From Methanobacteriota archaeon (GTDB lineage Archaea > Halobacteriota > Methanomicrobia > Methanomicrobiales > Methanospirillaceae), in the NCBI GenBank assembly GCA_029547605.1, contig JAKPPB010000009.1, positions 1 through 34,615 on the forward strand: 34,615 nt of DNA, read 5' to 3'. A program made the translations under genes and the position numbers. The notes beneath the pieces were generated by a model, which was not told the DNA's origin, ran no database searches, and saw only the letters and a program-made list of their open reading frames with translations. This document shows positions 8,166-16,291 of this stretch, piece by piece; the stretch's first letter is position 1; each line of letters begins with the position of its first letter.

Positions 8166-9135
8166 TGTGCATCCCGGGCCGGCCATTGCGGCACTCCTCA
8201 TCATATGCGCATCCCCGGTCGCGGCAAGTTACGCGGGCGACCGCCCCCTCCAGATGGTCTTTACTGAATCCCTGCGGGGGAATGCCCAGTTCACTCTCGG
8301 CGACGGCGGCTACAGCGGGACCCTCAATCCCGGCGATGGGTATGTCACCTCCTTTACGAGGGATCTTCCGCAGAGTGCGACAGTCTTGTTCGAACGGGTC
8401 TACGTATACTGGACCTGGAGCAGGATCGACCAGGCCGCCTCCTACCCCACAATGGAGGCAAGGCTCGGGGATGCCGGAGGACCCGTCCTCGAGCAGGCCG
8501 CCCGGTATGCCGACAGCAAGGGGTTTGCGAGCAAGAACGACTACTTCTCGGGGATGGACAGCTACCTTCCCATCGGTCCGCATGGTGACCGCGTCACCGT
8601 GATGGTCAGCAACACGGCAGATGACGGGAGCACGTTCATCGTCCAGGGAGCCGCGCTCTTCACCGTGTATAAAGACGAAAGTGCCCCGGAATCTGCCATC
8701 TGGGTCGCTGAGGGGGCAGACCTCCTCTACCGGAGTTACGGCATTCCGCCTGAGCTTGCCACTACCCGCGTGGATTTTCCGGGCAGGATCGACCTGCCCA
8801 GGGTGAAGTCGGCACGACTCCTCCTCGTCGCACCCTCCGCGGGGTTTGCCCGCGAGGAGATCCCGGAGATGAACCAGATCCTCCTGAACACGCCCGGAAG
8901 CGGCACTCTCCCGCCGCTCGTTGAGCCGGTCCTCAGAGTCCTCTTCCCCCATTACCGGGGAAAGACCTGGACTGATGTCTTTTCTGCAGACGAGAGCCGC
9001 CAGATTGGGATCGCCTCACGCGAGATCCGGCCGTTCCTCCGTTACTCCGACAATTTCATCGAGGTCAGGGACAACGGCGACTACTTCCAGCTCTGCAACG
9101 CGGTGCTCAGAGTCGAGTATGGGGAGGAGAAATGA
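8152..9135 (+). CDS. DUF3344-type secreted protein
   Basis: The product has about 327 residues. The ATG at 8152 gives a plausible signal peptide (MTSRSVHPGPAIAALLIICA, cleaved near VAA-S). It overlaps the previous gene by 14 bases; an ATG at 8143 or a GTG at 8167 is also possible, and no RBS decides between them. The body matches the second type of DUF3344 module also found at residues 465-745 of the giant protein in this operon: FERVYVYWTWS here against LSRLYLYTTWS there, a shared SAPESAIWVAEGADLLY-type strand, and an ending FIEVRDNGDYFQLCNAVLRV. There is no membrane anchor. It is probably exported and held by its operon partners. The stop overlaps the ATPase start as ATGA. Function is unknown beyond the family. 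Confidence 0.85.
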   Translation: MTSRSVHPGPAIAALLIICASPVAASYAGDRPLQMVFTESLRGNAQFTLGDGGYSGTLNPGDGYVTSFTRDLPQSATVLFERVYVYWTWSRIDQAASYPTMEARLGDAGGPVLEQAARYADSKGFASKNDYFSGMDSYLPIGPHGDRVTVMVSNTADDGSTFIVQGAALFTVYKDESAPESAIWVAEGADLLYRSYGIPPELATTRVDFPGRIDLPRVKSARLLLVAPSAGFAREEIPEMNQILLNTPGSGTLPPLVEPVLRVLFPHYRGKTWTDVFSADESRQIGIASREIRPFLRYSDNFIEVRDNGDYFQLCNAVLRVEYGEEK

Positions 9136-9800
9136 GCATCCCTCTCCTCGAGACCCGGGCCCTCTCCCGCCACTATCCCGGCGGCGTTCGTGCGCTCGAT
9201 GAAGTCGACCTGCGGATAGGGAAGGGGGAGTTTGTTGCCATCGTCGGGAGGAGCGGGAGCGGGAAGAGCACTTTCCTCAACATCGTCGGCGGCCTTGACG
9301 CTCCCAGCGGGGGATCGGTCTCTATTCACGGCAGAATGCTTGACTATTCCGACAGGAGAGCCCTCATCGCGTTCCGGAGGCAGATGGTCGGGTTTGTCTT
9401 CCAGCAGTTCAACCTCATCCCGTCGCTCACCGCGAGCGAGAATGTCGAGTACCCCCTCCTCTTCAACTACCGGCCGCCTGCCGAACGGCAGGAGAAGGCA
9501 CGTCAGCTCCTCGCGATGGTGGGACTCGGTGACCGGGCTTCCCATTACCCGGGGCAGCTCTCTGGCGGGGAGCAGCAGCGGGTGGCAATCGCCCGGGCGC
9601 TCGTGGCCGACTCCCCCCTCATCCTCGCGGACGAGCCGACCGGAAACCTCGACTCTCAGACGAGCGAGGGGATCTTTTCGCTCCTGCAGCGGCTGAACCG
9701 GGAACGACAGGTGACGCTCCTTGTCGTGACGCATGAGCGGGAGCTTGCGTCCTATGCCGACCGCACGGTAGAGATGCGTGATGGGAGGGTGGTCGCATGA
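9132..9800 (+). CDS. MacB/LolD-type ABC transporter ATP-binding protein
   Basis: At 222 residues it is full length for this class. Walker A GRSGSGKS at 39-46, Q-loop in [16 protein letters not shown] near 91, signature [15 protein letters not shown] from 143, Walker [13 protein letters not shown] at 163-174, switch His in VVTHE at 201. The [15 protein letters not shown] and ADEPTGNLD strings are typical of the LolD/MacB/FtsE branch. These ATPases pair with FtsX-fold permeases and use ATP to drive movements of their extracytoplasmic part rather than classical transport. It overlaps both neighbours by 4 bases (ATGA), so it is translated with the DUF3344 protein before it and the permease after it. 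The substrate is probably one or more of the operon's surface proteins, by context only. Confidence 0.93.
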   Translation: MSIPLLETRALSRHYPGGVRALDEVDLRIGKGEFVAIVGRSGSGKSTFLNIVGGLDAPSGGSVSIHGRMLDYSDRRALIAFRRQMVGFVFQQFNLIPSLTASENVEYPLLFNYRPPAERQEKARQLLAMVGLGDRASHYPGQLSGGEQQRVAIARALVADSPLILADEPTGNLDSQTSEGIFSLLQRLNRERQVTLLVVTHERELASYADRTVEMRDGRVVA

Positions 9801-11017
9801 ACTCCCGCCTGGCCGAGTTCTTCCAGCTCGCCGTCCGCCAGCTCTTCCGGAGGAAGTTTCGCGTTATCCTCACTATTGCCGGCATCGCGATCGGGGTTGC
9901 CGCGCTTGTAGGGACTGTCGCGCTTGGCGAGGGCATCCGTACCCAGGCAGTCGACGCCATCCGCACCCAGTCAGACCTCACGCTGATCGAGGCATTGCCT
10001 GGGGCGCAGGGAAACATCCTGCAGCTCGTTACTCCCACCCGGGCGGCAGCCGCAGGAGCACTGCCGGGAGTGAAGGCGTCGGCACCCGTCGTGAGGGGGA
10101 CGTTTGCGACCAGGGGCCAGACCTACGTCCAGGTGGTCGGAGTCCCAGCTGACGGGCTCGAGGACGTCCTGCACCCGACGTATTTAAGGGGATCTGGCTT
10201 CTTGTCCGGCTCAAACGAGGTGGTGCTCGGTGCCGCCCTTGGCGAGAAACTCCAGCGGTACGAGGGTGTCCGCATCGGCGACCCACTTATCCTCATCAGG
10301 CGCTCCTACGATGCCCAGGGCAGGCCATTTGACGAGGAGACGACAGTGATCCCTGTCGGGGTCATGGAGGAGCGGGGTGATGCGTTCGACCAGGTGCTCC
10401 TGATGGACCTAGACCTTGCGATCGGGCTCGGGGAAGGTGAGAGCGGGTACAGCGGGCTCCTTATCAGGGCAGAGGGGCCTGACCGCGTCTTTTCCGTCGC
10501 CGAAGGGGTGCGGGGGATCGGGCTCTCTCCAAGGGGGTCATTTGAGCAGATCGAGGCGGTAAACCGGATGATGGACATGGTCGTCATATTCCTCGGGATC
10601 TTTGCCGGTCTCTCGCTCCTTGTCGGGGGCCTCATGATCGCGAGCACCATGATCACCTCCGTGTACGAGCGGACCCGCGAGATTGGGATCGCCATGGCAG
10701 TCGGGGCGTCTGAAGGGGACGTGATGGAGATGATCCTCGCCGAGTGCGCCGTACTTGGGTTCATCGGCGGGATGGCCGGCGACCTGCTCGGGGTGCTCTT
10801 CGCGACAGTTTTGAACGCGCTTGGCGGCCCGTTCCTCGCGTCGCGCTTCGGGGACGCATTCGCCGGCCTGCTTGACACGGAGATTGCGCTCGTCACATGG
10901 CCGCTGCTCACCGCTGGCCTCCTGCTCGCGGTGGGCCTCTCGCTCCTCGCAGGGCTCTACCCTGCCTGGAAGGCATCGCGGCTCAATCCCGTGGAGGCAA
11001 TCAGGTCAGGGAGGTAG
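9797..11017 (+). CDS. MacB/FtsX-type ABC permease
   Basis: The protein has 406 residues with the type VII exporter fold: helix 1 at 21-43, a large extracytoplasmic MacB-PCD domain at about 45-255, then helices at 260-285, 315-341 and 364-388. The cytoplasmic segment YERTREIGIAMAVGASEGDV at 290-309 and the ending WKASRLNPVEAIRSG are hallmarks of the family. It would dimerise and work with the ATPase encoded immediately upstream. Bacterial MacB needs a periplasmic adaptor and an outer-membrane channel; neither is in this window, as expected for an archaeon with one membrane. The three flanking DUF3344 proteins take the place an adaptor gene would have, so they are the likely clients or partners. 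A stronger functional claim would be speculation. Confidence 0.92.
   Translation: MNSRLAEFFQLAVRQLFRRKFRVILTIAGIAIGVAALVGTVALGEGIRTQAVDAIRTQSDLTLIEALPGAQGNILQLVTPTRAAAAGALPGVKASAPVVRGTFATRGQTYVQVVGVPADGLEDVLHPTYLRGSGFLSGSNEVVLGAALGEKLQRYEGVRIGDPLILIRRSYDAQGRPFDEETTVIPVGVMEERGDAFDQVLLMDLDLAIGLGEGESGYSGLLIRAEGPDRVFSVAEGVRGIGLSPRGSFEQIEAVNRMMDMVVIFLGIFAGLSLLVGGLMIASTMITSVYERTREIGIAMAVGASEGDVMEMILAECAVLGFIGGMAGDLLGVLFATVLNALGGPFLASRFGDAFAGLLDTEIALVTWPLLTAGLLLAVGLSLLAGLYPAWKASRLNPVEAIRSGR
11010..11015 (+). promoter_or_regulatory. Strong ribosome binding site for the giant DUF3344/PEGA gene
   Basis: GGAGGT lies 5 nt before the ATG at 11021 and overlaps the end of the permease gene. It is the best Shine-Dalgarno match in the operon and suggests that the last gene has its own high initiation rate. 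Confidence 0.7.
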
Positions 11018-11020
11018 AAT

Positions 11021-14000
11021 ATGCAGACGAAACGCACAATCCTGTTCACCACGCTCGTAATCATCCTCCTCGCATCCTCAATTATGCCCGCCTGCGCCGA
11101 CCCGTATCTCGGGGGGATTCCCCTGGAGACTGTCCGGGATGGCGAAGTTTCGGGGGGGCTCTTCGTGGACGCACGCTTCCCTATGTCGACTGACGCGAGC
11201 GCCTCGTTCTCGCTCCCGGCCTCGACGGCGATCCAGTGGGCGCGCCTCTACGTCGTCGTGTATTGCGGGCACATGCAGAACAACTACCAGGCACAGGCAG
11301 AGGTCGCATTCAACGGGGGGAGAGGTGCTGCAACTCTCGCGACCGAGCTCCTGAATGTCCCGTACACCTTTCCCGGCGAAGGAGGGACCGGGCCTGTACG
11401 GCTCAATGACCATACCAACCGTGTGACCAGCGACTACATGATGTGGTATGACGTAAAAAGCCACATCCAGGACAGGAACGTTCAGGCAAGGGTCAAGACC
11501 AGCCGACCTGCCGGCTACACCGGCACCTTTGACGGCCGGGTCAAGGCGATCGTCCTGGTCGTGGCATACGATGATGGCGACCGGGATCGCGTGTTCTACT
11601 GGGTCAACCAGGGCCACGACGAAGACAGTGAGCAGACTGAGGAGGTGCTCGGGGAGACCTACGTCGGGGAGACATCCTTTTCAACCTCTTCGCTCGATGA
11701 CGAGTGGGAGCGTGCCGACCTCACCGTGGTCCACCTGGCAAGCGAAAACGCGGAGTACGAGTTCAACCGTGACGGCCTGCCAACGGGAAAACCACAGGGC
11801 GCGTATGCAGGGATCGACCGCCACGAAGTAACGGACAGCATCCGAAGGGGGAGGGACTCGGACCTCACCTATGACAATACCGCGAGGTACTACAAGATCA
11901 TGCTGGCCACCCTTGCCGTCCGATACCCGGGGAGCGACGCCGGGAGCCTGAAGGTCACCTCGGCACCCCCTGGAGCGACTATCTACCTCAATGGCGTGGA
12001 ACAGGACGCGGTGACCAACACCACGCTCTCCGATGTCCCGCAGGGCACCTACATCATCACGGTGGAAAAGGAAGGGTACAGGGATCCGGGCCCGCAGCAG
12101 GTGACCGTGCAGACGGGGGTCACCTCGACTGTTCACTTCACCCTCCCGCAGGGCAGGGGGACTCTCTCTGTCGCATCCGATCCGCCCGGAGCCGAAGTCC
12201 TGGTCGACGGGGTGAAGCATACTGCGCTCACCCCCTGCGTGATCCCGGACGTCCCAGCCGGGTACCGTGAGGTGACGATCAGGCTCTCCGGGTACCAGGA
12301 CTGGAAGGAGATGGTGGAGGTCATTGACGGGGACACAGTTTCGATTGATGAGGATTTGTTGGCCGGGGGGCGTGGAGGGTCAGCGTCAGATGGAGACTCC
12401 ACGCTCAGTGGAACAGGCCTCTCGGGATACCGGGGGTCGTCCCTGGCGCTGTACCGGCAGGGAACATTGAACGGGACATTATTCTCCACGGTTGCAAGCG
12501 ATTACACCGGGATGATCCCGTCAGGTCAGAAGCATGTGTATACGCTCCCGGATGCGGTGCCTGAAGAGAGAGAGATCGCCCTCTCGCGCCTGTACCTCTA
12601 CACCACGTGGAGCTACGACACGACCAGAAGAGAGGGGATTCCTGCCTCCCCGGCAGTCTCGTGGAACGGGAAACTGCTGAAGGCGGATGCCACCTACACC
12701 GACAGAAAGAGCGAGGGGGTCTATGACTACCCCGTCCAGACATTCGCGTACGACCTGAAAGGGGTGATGAAACCCGGTGATAAAGGCGAGGTGACAGTGG
12801 TGAACGGCGGCGGGAGTGGCCGTGAATTTGCCGCGTACGGGATCATGCTGTTTGTCCTGCAGAAAGACCCTTCTGCCCCTGAGATCACGTACTGGATTTG
12901 CGAGGGATCGGACATCGTCTTTGCAGACCCGCGCTTTGGCACGACTGATGAGGACGCCCGCACAAAGGCAGAGTTCGCCGGGAACGTGGAGAAGGAGGGA
13001 ATAGGCGAGGCGACACTCTTCCTCGTCAGCACTGCGGCATCCGGGGAGGGAGGTGATCAGCACCAGGTGATCTTCAACGACGGCGAGTGGTACAACCCGC
13101 TCACGGGGGGGTCGTCAGGCATCAGCGTCGCAGCGCTGGATGTCCTTCCCTGGCTCGAGCGGTCCAAAAACCGGCTTGAGATTGCAAGCCTCCCGGTTGC
13201 GGGAGCGGGCGATTACATGGAGAACCGGAATGCAGTGCTGGTGCTGACCCGTGGACGACCTGTGGCGGCGTTTGACACACATGCTCCTGTGCCAGGAGCC
13301 ACCCGCACGCCAGGGAGCATCCCGCCAGCAGGCTCCACCCCGGGGAGTACAGGAGAGGAAATTTCAGACGAGCCGCGAGAAACAACGCGTGGTTCCTCAG
13401 GACACCTCATCCCTCCGCCGAAGGAAGCGGGATTTCCTGGGAATATCGTGGAATGGCTCTTTGCGAGGGTATTTGAAATCTTCGGGATTCAACGGTCTCC
13501 CTCTCTTGATGCGTCATCGATTCGGACATCCGTGATCAGGGAGGATCTCACAATCGAAGAGGAGAGAACCAATGTATACGTTAGCGACCCCGTTGTCCTC
13601 GAGCCCGGGCCTGTCCTCGGGGATGGAGAGGAAAATTCCACAGATCCATCCAGTCCCGGGGAGATATTCAATGACGAAACCCCCCTTCCAGGTGTGGATG
13701 ACACAGCACGGGTCTCCCCGCAGCGCTCCCAGGAGAATGCAGTCACCGGCGGGATCTTCATTGACTCCTATCCGCGGGGAGCCGACATCTTCATTGACGG
13801 GAGGAAGGTGCCTGCCAAGACGCCTTTTGTCGCCAACTGGCTGAAAGGGGGGATGCACAGCATAAAGCTCGAGATGGAGTCGTTCACCTTCACTCCAGAG
13901 AGCAGGCAGGTCTGGGTCACACCCGGTGAGATCGCGACCGCCGAGTTGTCGAGCGGTGCAACGGCAATACGCCGGCTTTTCATCAACTCCACCGGGTGGT

Positions 14001-14623
14001 CCGGTGCCCAGTTCACTGTCAATGGAAGGGCACCGGTCCTCAGGATTCCGTCGGTGGTGAATGTGGAGGGGGTCTCGCCTTTCGTGACAGTCTTCTCTGA
14101 CGGAGCCTGGCATTCGAAGACCATCATCGCACGGATCGCGGATGGATCCGAAGTGTGTATCGAAAACACGGCTGAAGGACTTGCGGGGATCGAGGTGAGC
14201 TCGACACCACAAGGGGCCCGGATCCTCGTTGATGGCTTCAATACAGGGAAAGTGACCCCCGCACTCGTCGGGAACCTCTCGCCCGGCCAGCACCGCGTCG
14301 ATCTCCTCCTTCCCGGCTATTACCCCTCCTCGCAGGTGGTAACCCTCGTCGACTACAGGAATGAACCAGTCGACATGCGCATCACGCTTTCATTGAATCC
14401 ATACTATTCAGGGGCCCTTACCATAGAGAGCGATCCCCCTGGCGCGAAGATCTCTCTCTTCAACAGGGATACAGGGAGAATAACCCCTGCAACATTCGAT
14501 TACCTGGCGATTGGGACGGTCAGTGGAAGGGTGCGATGGGACGATGCGGAGCGAGACTTTGAGGCGGTGGTGCTGCCAGGAAGGACTGTCAACCTCACAC
14601 TTCTTCCCCCTGCGAAGCGGTGA
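11021..14623 (+). CDS. Giant surface protein: two DUF3344 modules and five PEGA domains
   Basis: The protein has 1200 residues. Signal peptide 1-26 (cleaved near ACA-D). DUF3344 type A 35-302 (IQWARLYVVVYCG, FDGRVKAIVLVVAYDDGD, YWVNQGHD). PEGA 1 309-375 and PEGA 2 380-447 (APPGATIYLNG, DPPGAEVLVDG). DUF3344 type B 465-745 (LSRLYLYTTWSYD, ITYWICEGSDIVF). A Pro/Ser/Thr/Glu-rich linker about 750-905 with a hydrophobic patch (NIVEWLFARVFEIFGI, 808-823). PEGA 3 about 910-975, PEGA 4 1056-1125, PEGA 5 1131-1196. PEGA domains are small beta modules of surface proteins thought to bind envelope polymers. Type A resembles the protein at 3903-5966 and type B the one at 8152-9135, so the protein fuses the two DUF3344 kinds. 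There is no C-terminal anchor. It lies three bases past the permease stop and is probably the main client or scaffold of the operon. Confidence 0.92.
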   Translation: MQTKRTILFTTLVIILLASSIMPACADPYLGGIPLETVRDGEVSGGLFVDARFPMSTDASASFSLPASTAIQWARLYVVVYCGHMQNNYQAQAEVAFNGGRGAATLATELLNVPYTFPGEGGTGPVRLNDHTNRVTSDYMMWYDVKSHIQDRNVQARVKTSRPAGYTGTFDGRVKAIVLVVAYDDGDRDRVFYWVNQGHDEDSEQTEEVLGETYVGETSFSTSSLDDEWERADLTVVHLASENAEYEFNRDGLPTGKPQGAYAGIDRHEVTDSIRRGRDSDLTYDNTARYYKIMLATLAVRYPGSDAGSLKVTSAPPGATIYLNGVEQDAVTNTTLSDVPQGTYIITVEKEGYRDPGPQQVTVQTGVTSTVHFTLPQGRGTLSVASDPPGAEVLVDGVKHTALTPCVIPDVPAGYREVTIRLSGYQDWKEMVEVIDGDTVSIDEDLLAGGRGGSASDGDSTLSGTGLSGYRGSSLALYRQGTLNGTLFSTVASDYTGMIPSGQKHVYTLPDAVPEEREIALSRLYLYTTWSYDTTRREGIPASPAVSWNGKLLKADATYTDRKSEGVYDYPVQTFAYDLKGVMKPGDKGEVTVVNGGGSGREFAAYGIMLFVLQKDPSAPEITYWICEGSDIVFADPRFGTTDEDARTKAEFAGNVEKEGIGEATLFLVSTAASGEGGDQHQVIFNDGEWYNPLTGGSSGISVAALDVLPWLERSKNRLEIASLPVAGAGDYMENRNAVLVLTRGRPVAAFDTHAPVPGATRTPGSIPPAGSTPGSTGEEISDEPRETTRGSSGHLIPPPKEAGFPGNIVEWLFARVFEIFGIQRSPSLDASSIRTSVIREDLTIEEERTNVYVSDPVVLEPGPVLGDGEENSTDPSSPGEIFNDETPLPGVDDTARVSPQRSQENAVTGGIFIDSYPRGADIFIDGRKVPAKTPFVANWLKGGMHSIKLEMESFTFTPESRQVWVTPGEIATAELSSGATAIRRLFINSTGWSGAQFTVNGRAPVLRIPSVVNVEGVSPFVTVFSDGAWHSKTIIARIADGSEVCIENTAEGLAGIEVSSTPQGARILVDGFNTGKVTPALVGNLSPGQHRVDLLLPGYYPSSQVVTLVDYRNEPVDMRITLSLNPYYSGALTIESDPPGAKISLFNRDTGRITPATFDYLAIGTVSGRVRWDDAERDFEAVVLPGRTVNLTLLPPAKR

Positions 14624-14655
14624 TGCCTCCCGGGGCATTCCAAAAGGGATCTTTT
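14623..14655 (+). terminator. Terminator region of the DUF3344-MacB operon
   Basis: A hairpin (ATGCC 14623-14627 with GGCAT 14634-14638) begins at the stop codon. A second small one (AAAAG 14642-14646, CTTTT 14651-14655) follows and ends in a T-run. A near copy of the second element (AAAAGGATCTTTT) recurs at 14843-14855. Position and T-run fit transcript ends for this operon. Confidence 0.5.
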
Positions 14656-14979
14656 CGCCATCTGGTGTGGGTAGGAGTGGTGAACCGGACACATCTTGTA
14701 GGGGGTATCCGCCCCCACATCCCCACATGCGATGCACGCCGCCGCCCCCAAAAGGACGCCCCGGCGGCGGTCCAGTGACTGAATTGATATGCAGATCACA
14801 ACCACGATTCAGTCACCCCATACAAAACAGCGAGGAGGCAAAAAAAGGATCTTTTCAGTCATCCTGTGGGATCGGGATGGATGATGCGGCCCTGCCGCCA
14901 GGCAGGGGACCAGTTTCCCGGGCCCCCGGGTGAGGGGACGGTAGCGGCGACAGTATGGCGTATTTTAATAAATGGATGT
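14656..14979. other. Hairpin-rich intergenic region, no gene seen
   Basis: No convincing coding frame is visible. The stretch holds several inverted repeats: CCGCCGCC/GGCGGCGG (14739-14746/14763-14770), GTGACTGAAT/ATTCAGTCAC (14775-14784/14807-14816, perfect 10 bp, 22-nt loop, with an inner TGAT/ATCA pair), CCCTGCC/GGCAGGG (14890-14896/14901-14907, 4-nt loop) and CCCGGG/CCCGGG (14917-14922/14925-14930). It separates a plus-strand operon from minus-strand genes converging on it. It may hold terminators for both directions, or a structured RNA. Confidence 0.5.
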
Positions 14980-15306
14980 TCAGAACTCTTCCAGAATGCC
15001 ATATCCCCACGATCGCAGGATGGCAGCTCCGCGAATGTCGGTAAGGCCGTCGCAGAGGATCCCCCTCTCTTCGAGGAACCGGCTGGCCATGACCGGTGAG
15101 ATGAGAGATATCCTCTCCTTCTCACCTGGATTGAGCGACCAGCGGTGGATATAGTAGAGAGGTGACAGACCCCTGCGGGAGTGCAGGTACAGGTCTTTTC
15201 CCCGTGTATAGGCTGCCTGCCCCGGTCTCCTCTCGGCCCTGAAGAGGCAGGTGTCTTTGGTGGTATCGAGTGTGGAATTACTCTCATCATGCACGGTCAA
15301 TTCCAT
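14980..15306 (-). CDS. Hypothetical protein, 108 residues
   Basis: The ATG at 15306 is preferred over one at 15339 because AGGAG lies about 10 nt upstream of it, while the longer form has no RBS. The product is soluble and basic, without signal peptide or membrane segment. Recognisable strings are AERRPGQAAYTRGKDLYLHS, SPLYYIHRWSLNPGEKERIS and SPVMASRFLEERGILC. The composition and the switch between Arg-rich and hydrophobic segments look like a real small folded protein. I do not recognise a family. The AT-rich block at 15440-15500 probably contains its promoter, with a TTTATAAA-like box near 15457 on the minus strand. It could instead be a spurious frame; moderate confidence. Confidence 0.55.
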   Translation of the reverse strand: MELTVHDESNSTLDTTKDTCLFRAERRPGQAAYTRGKDLYLHSRRGLSPLYYIHRWSLNPGEKERISLISPVMASRFLEERGILCDGLTDIRGAAILRSWGYGILEEF

Positions 15307-15441
15307 GCCAATCTCTCTCCTTGTCGCTGATTCTTCCATGAGGCAATGGTATGCCGGAAATCGACGGGTTCGAGGCTCCCGCGATTCCTTCGGCAGCAGA
15401 TCACATGGCTGATCCTGCCACAGAGGTATTCTCTCATATCA

Positions 15442-15500
15442 GTAATAAATTTTTTTATAAATGTAACACTAAATATTATTAATAATTTTTTTATAACAAA
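15442..15500. promoter_or_regulatory. AT-rich block with a direct repeat, probable promoter
   Basis: Two similar tracts sit at 15442-15467 and 15479-15500; both read TAATAA, then a T-run, then ATAA, about 37 bases apart. The minus strand carries TATA-like boxes pointing to the hypothetical gene at 14980-15306. The T-runs could also act as plus-strand terminators. No coding capacity. Confidence 0.4.
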
Positions 15501-15519
15501 ATTCGGACCTGTCCACCCC

Positions 15520-15541
15520 AAAAAATATGATAGAACGTTCT
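15520..15541 (-). terminator. Terminator after the DrrAB-like operon
   Basis: The perfect palindrome AGAACGTTCT (15532-15541) is followed on the minus strand by a run of six T (15520-15525). It lies 22 bases past the permease stop. Confidence 0.5.
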
Positions 15542-15562
15542 TCGCCGGGGGTTCTCGTTGTC

Positions 15563-16291
15563 CTAGAGCGTGACCTTCCGGAACTGCCGGACGCTGATTC
15601 CCACCACCATGACGGCGAGGAGAAAGAGCGCCCCAATCCTTGGCCACGCAAGGACCCCCTCCTGGAGGGCGCGTATTGCGTCGATTGCATAGCTTACGGG
15701 GTTCCAGTATGCAAGCGGTGAAAGCCACGCGGGCATGACGGCATACGGCATCAGCGCACTGCTGGTGAAGAAGAGCGGCATGCTCACCATGGCGTTGAAC
15801 GCGGCGTACGCGTCGTGGTCAGAGAGAAAGAGTGCAACCGTTGTCGAGAACGCGGAGAGGAGCACGCCGAAGAGGGCCAGGATGCCATAGGTGAGGGCAA
15901 GGCTCCAGGGAGAGAGGAACGTCGCGCCAAGGATGAATGCGAGGACGAGGATCACGGTTGCCTGGATAAGACCCCTGGTCGTGATGAAGAGGATCTTTCC
16001 ATAGAGGATGCTCTCCCGCGAGGAGGGCAGTGCGAGGAACTTGTTCAGGAACCCAAGGATCTTGTCGAAAATAAGGAGGGAGCCCCCCTGGAGGGAGGCG
16101 CCGAGCATCGTCAGGACCAGGATCCCGGGCGTGATGAAGTCGATGTAGTGATCCGTGAACGTGGTGGGGAGCGCAAGGCCGACAAAAATGAGCCACGCAG
16201 CGGGCATGACGAGTGCGGAGATGACCGAGACGCGTCCGCGTATCCACCGGAGCATGTCCCGCTCGAAGTACGAGAGGATGGCCTTCATCAT
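15563..16291 (-). CDS. ABC-2 type permease (DrrB-like)
   Basis: The protein has 242 residues, the usual length for DrrB/NodJ-type ABC-2 permeases. It has about six hydrophobic segments: roughly 25-45, 55-75, 105-130, 135-160, 165-185 and 222-238. Family marks are the segment LLIFDKILGFLNKFLALPSS after helix 2, the SMPLFFTSSALMP strand, and LSPLAYWNPVSYAIDAIRAL before the last helix. It works with the ATPase encoded just upstream, which it overlaps by 4 bases (ATGA, 16288-16291), as an exporter of a small hydrophobic compound, lipid or polysaccharide. The substrate cannot be read from sequence; drug export is only one option and is not implied by the family name. Confidence 0.9.
   Translation of the reverse strand: MMKAILSYFERDMLRWIRGRVSVISALVMPAAWLIFVGLALPTTFTDHYIDFITPGILVLTMLGASLQGGSLLIFDKILGFLNKFLALPSSRESILYGKILFITTRGLIQATVILVLAFILGATFLSPWSLALTYGILALFGVLLSAFSTTVALFLSDHDAYAAFNAMVSMPLFFTSSALMPYAVMPAWLSPLAYWNPVSYAIDAIRALQEGVLAWPRIGALFLLAVMVVGISVRQFRKVTL

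Noticed and set aside
9132-11017. Classical MacAB-TolC efflux or lipoprotein-release (Lol) system
   Set aside because: No adaptor or outer-membrane gene is present and archaea lack that membrane; only the ATPase-permease core is shared.
15340-15400. tRNA gene suggested by a GGGTTCGAGGCTCCC segment on the plus strand
   Set aside because: The T-stem does not pair well around TTCGAGG, and no acceptor, D-arm or anticodon stem can be built around it.
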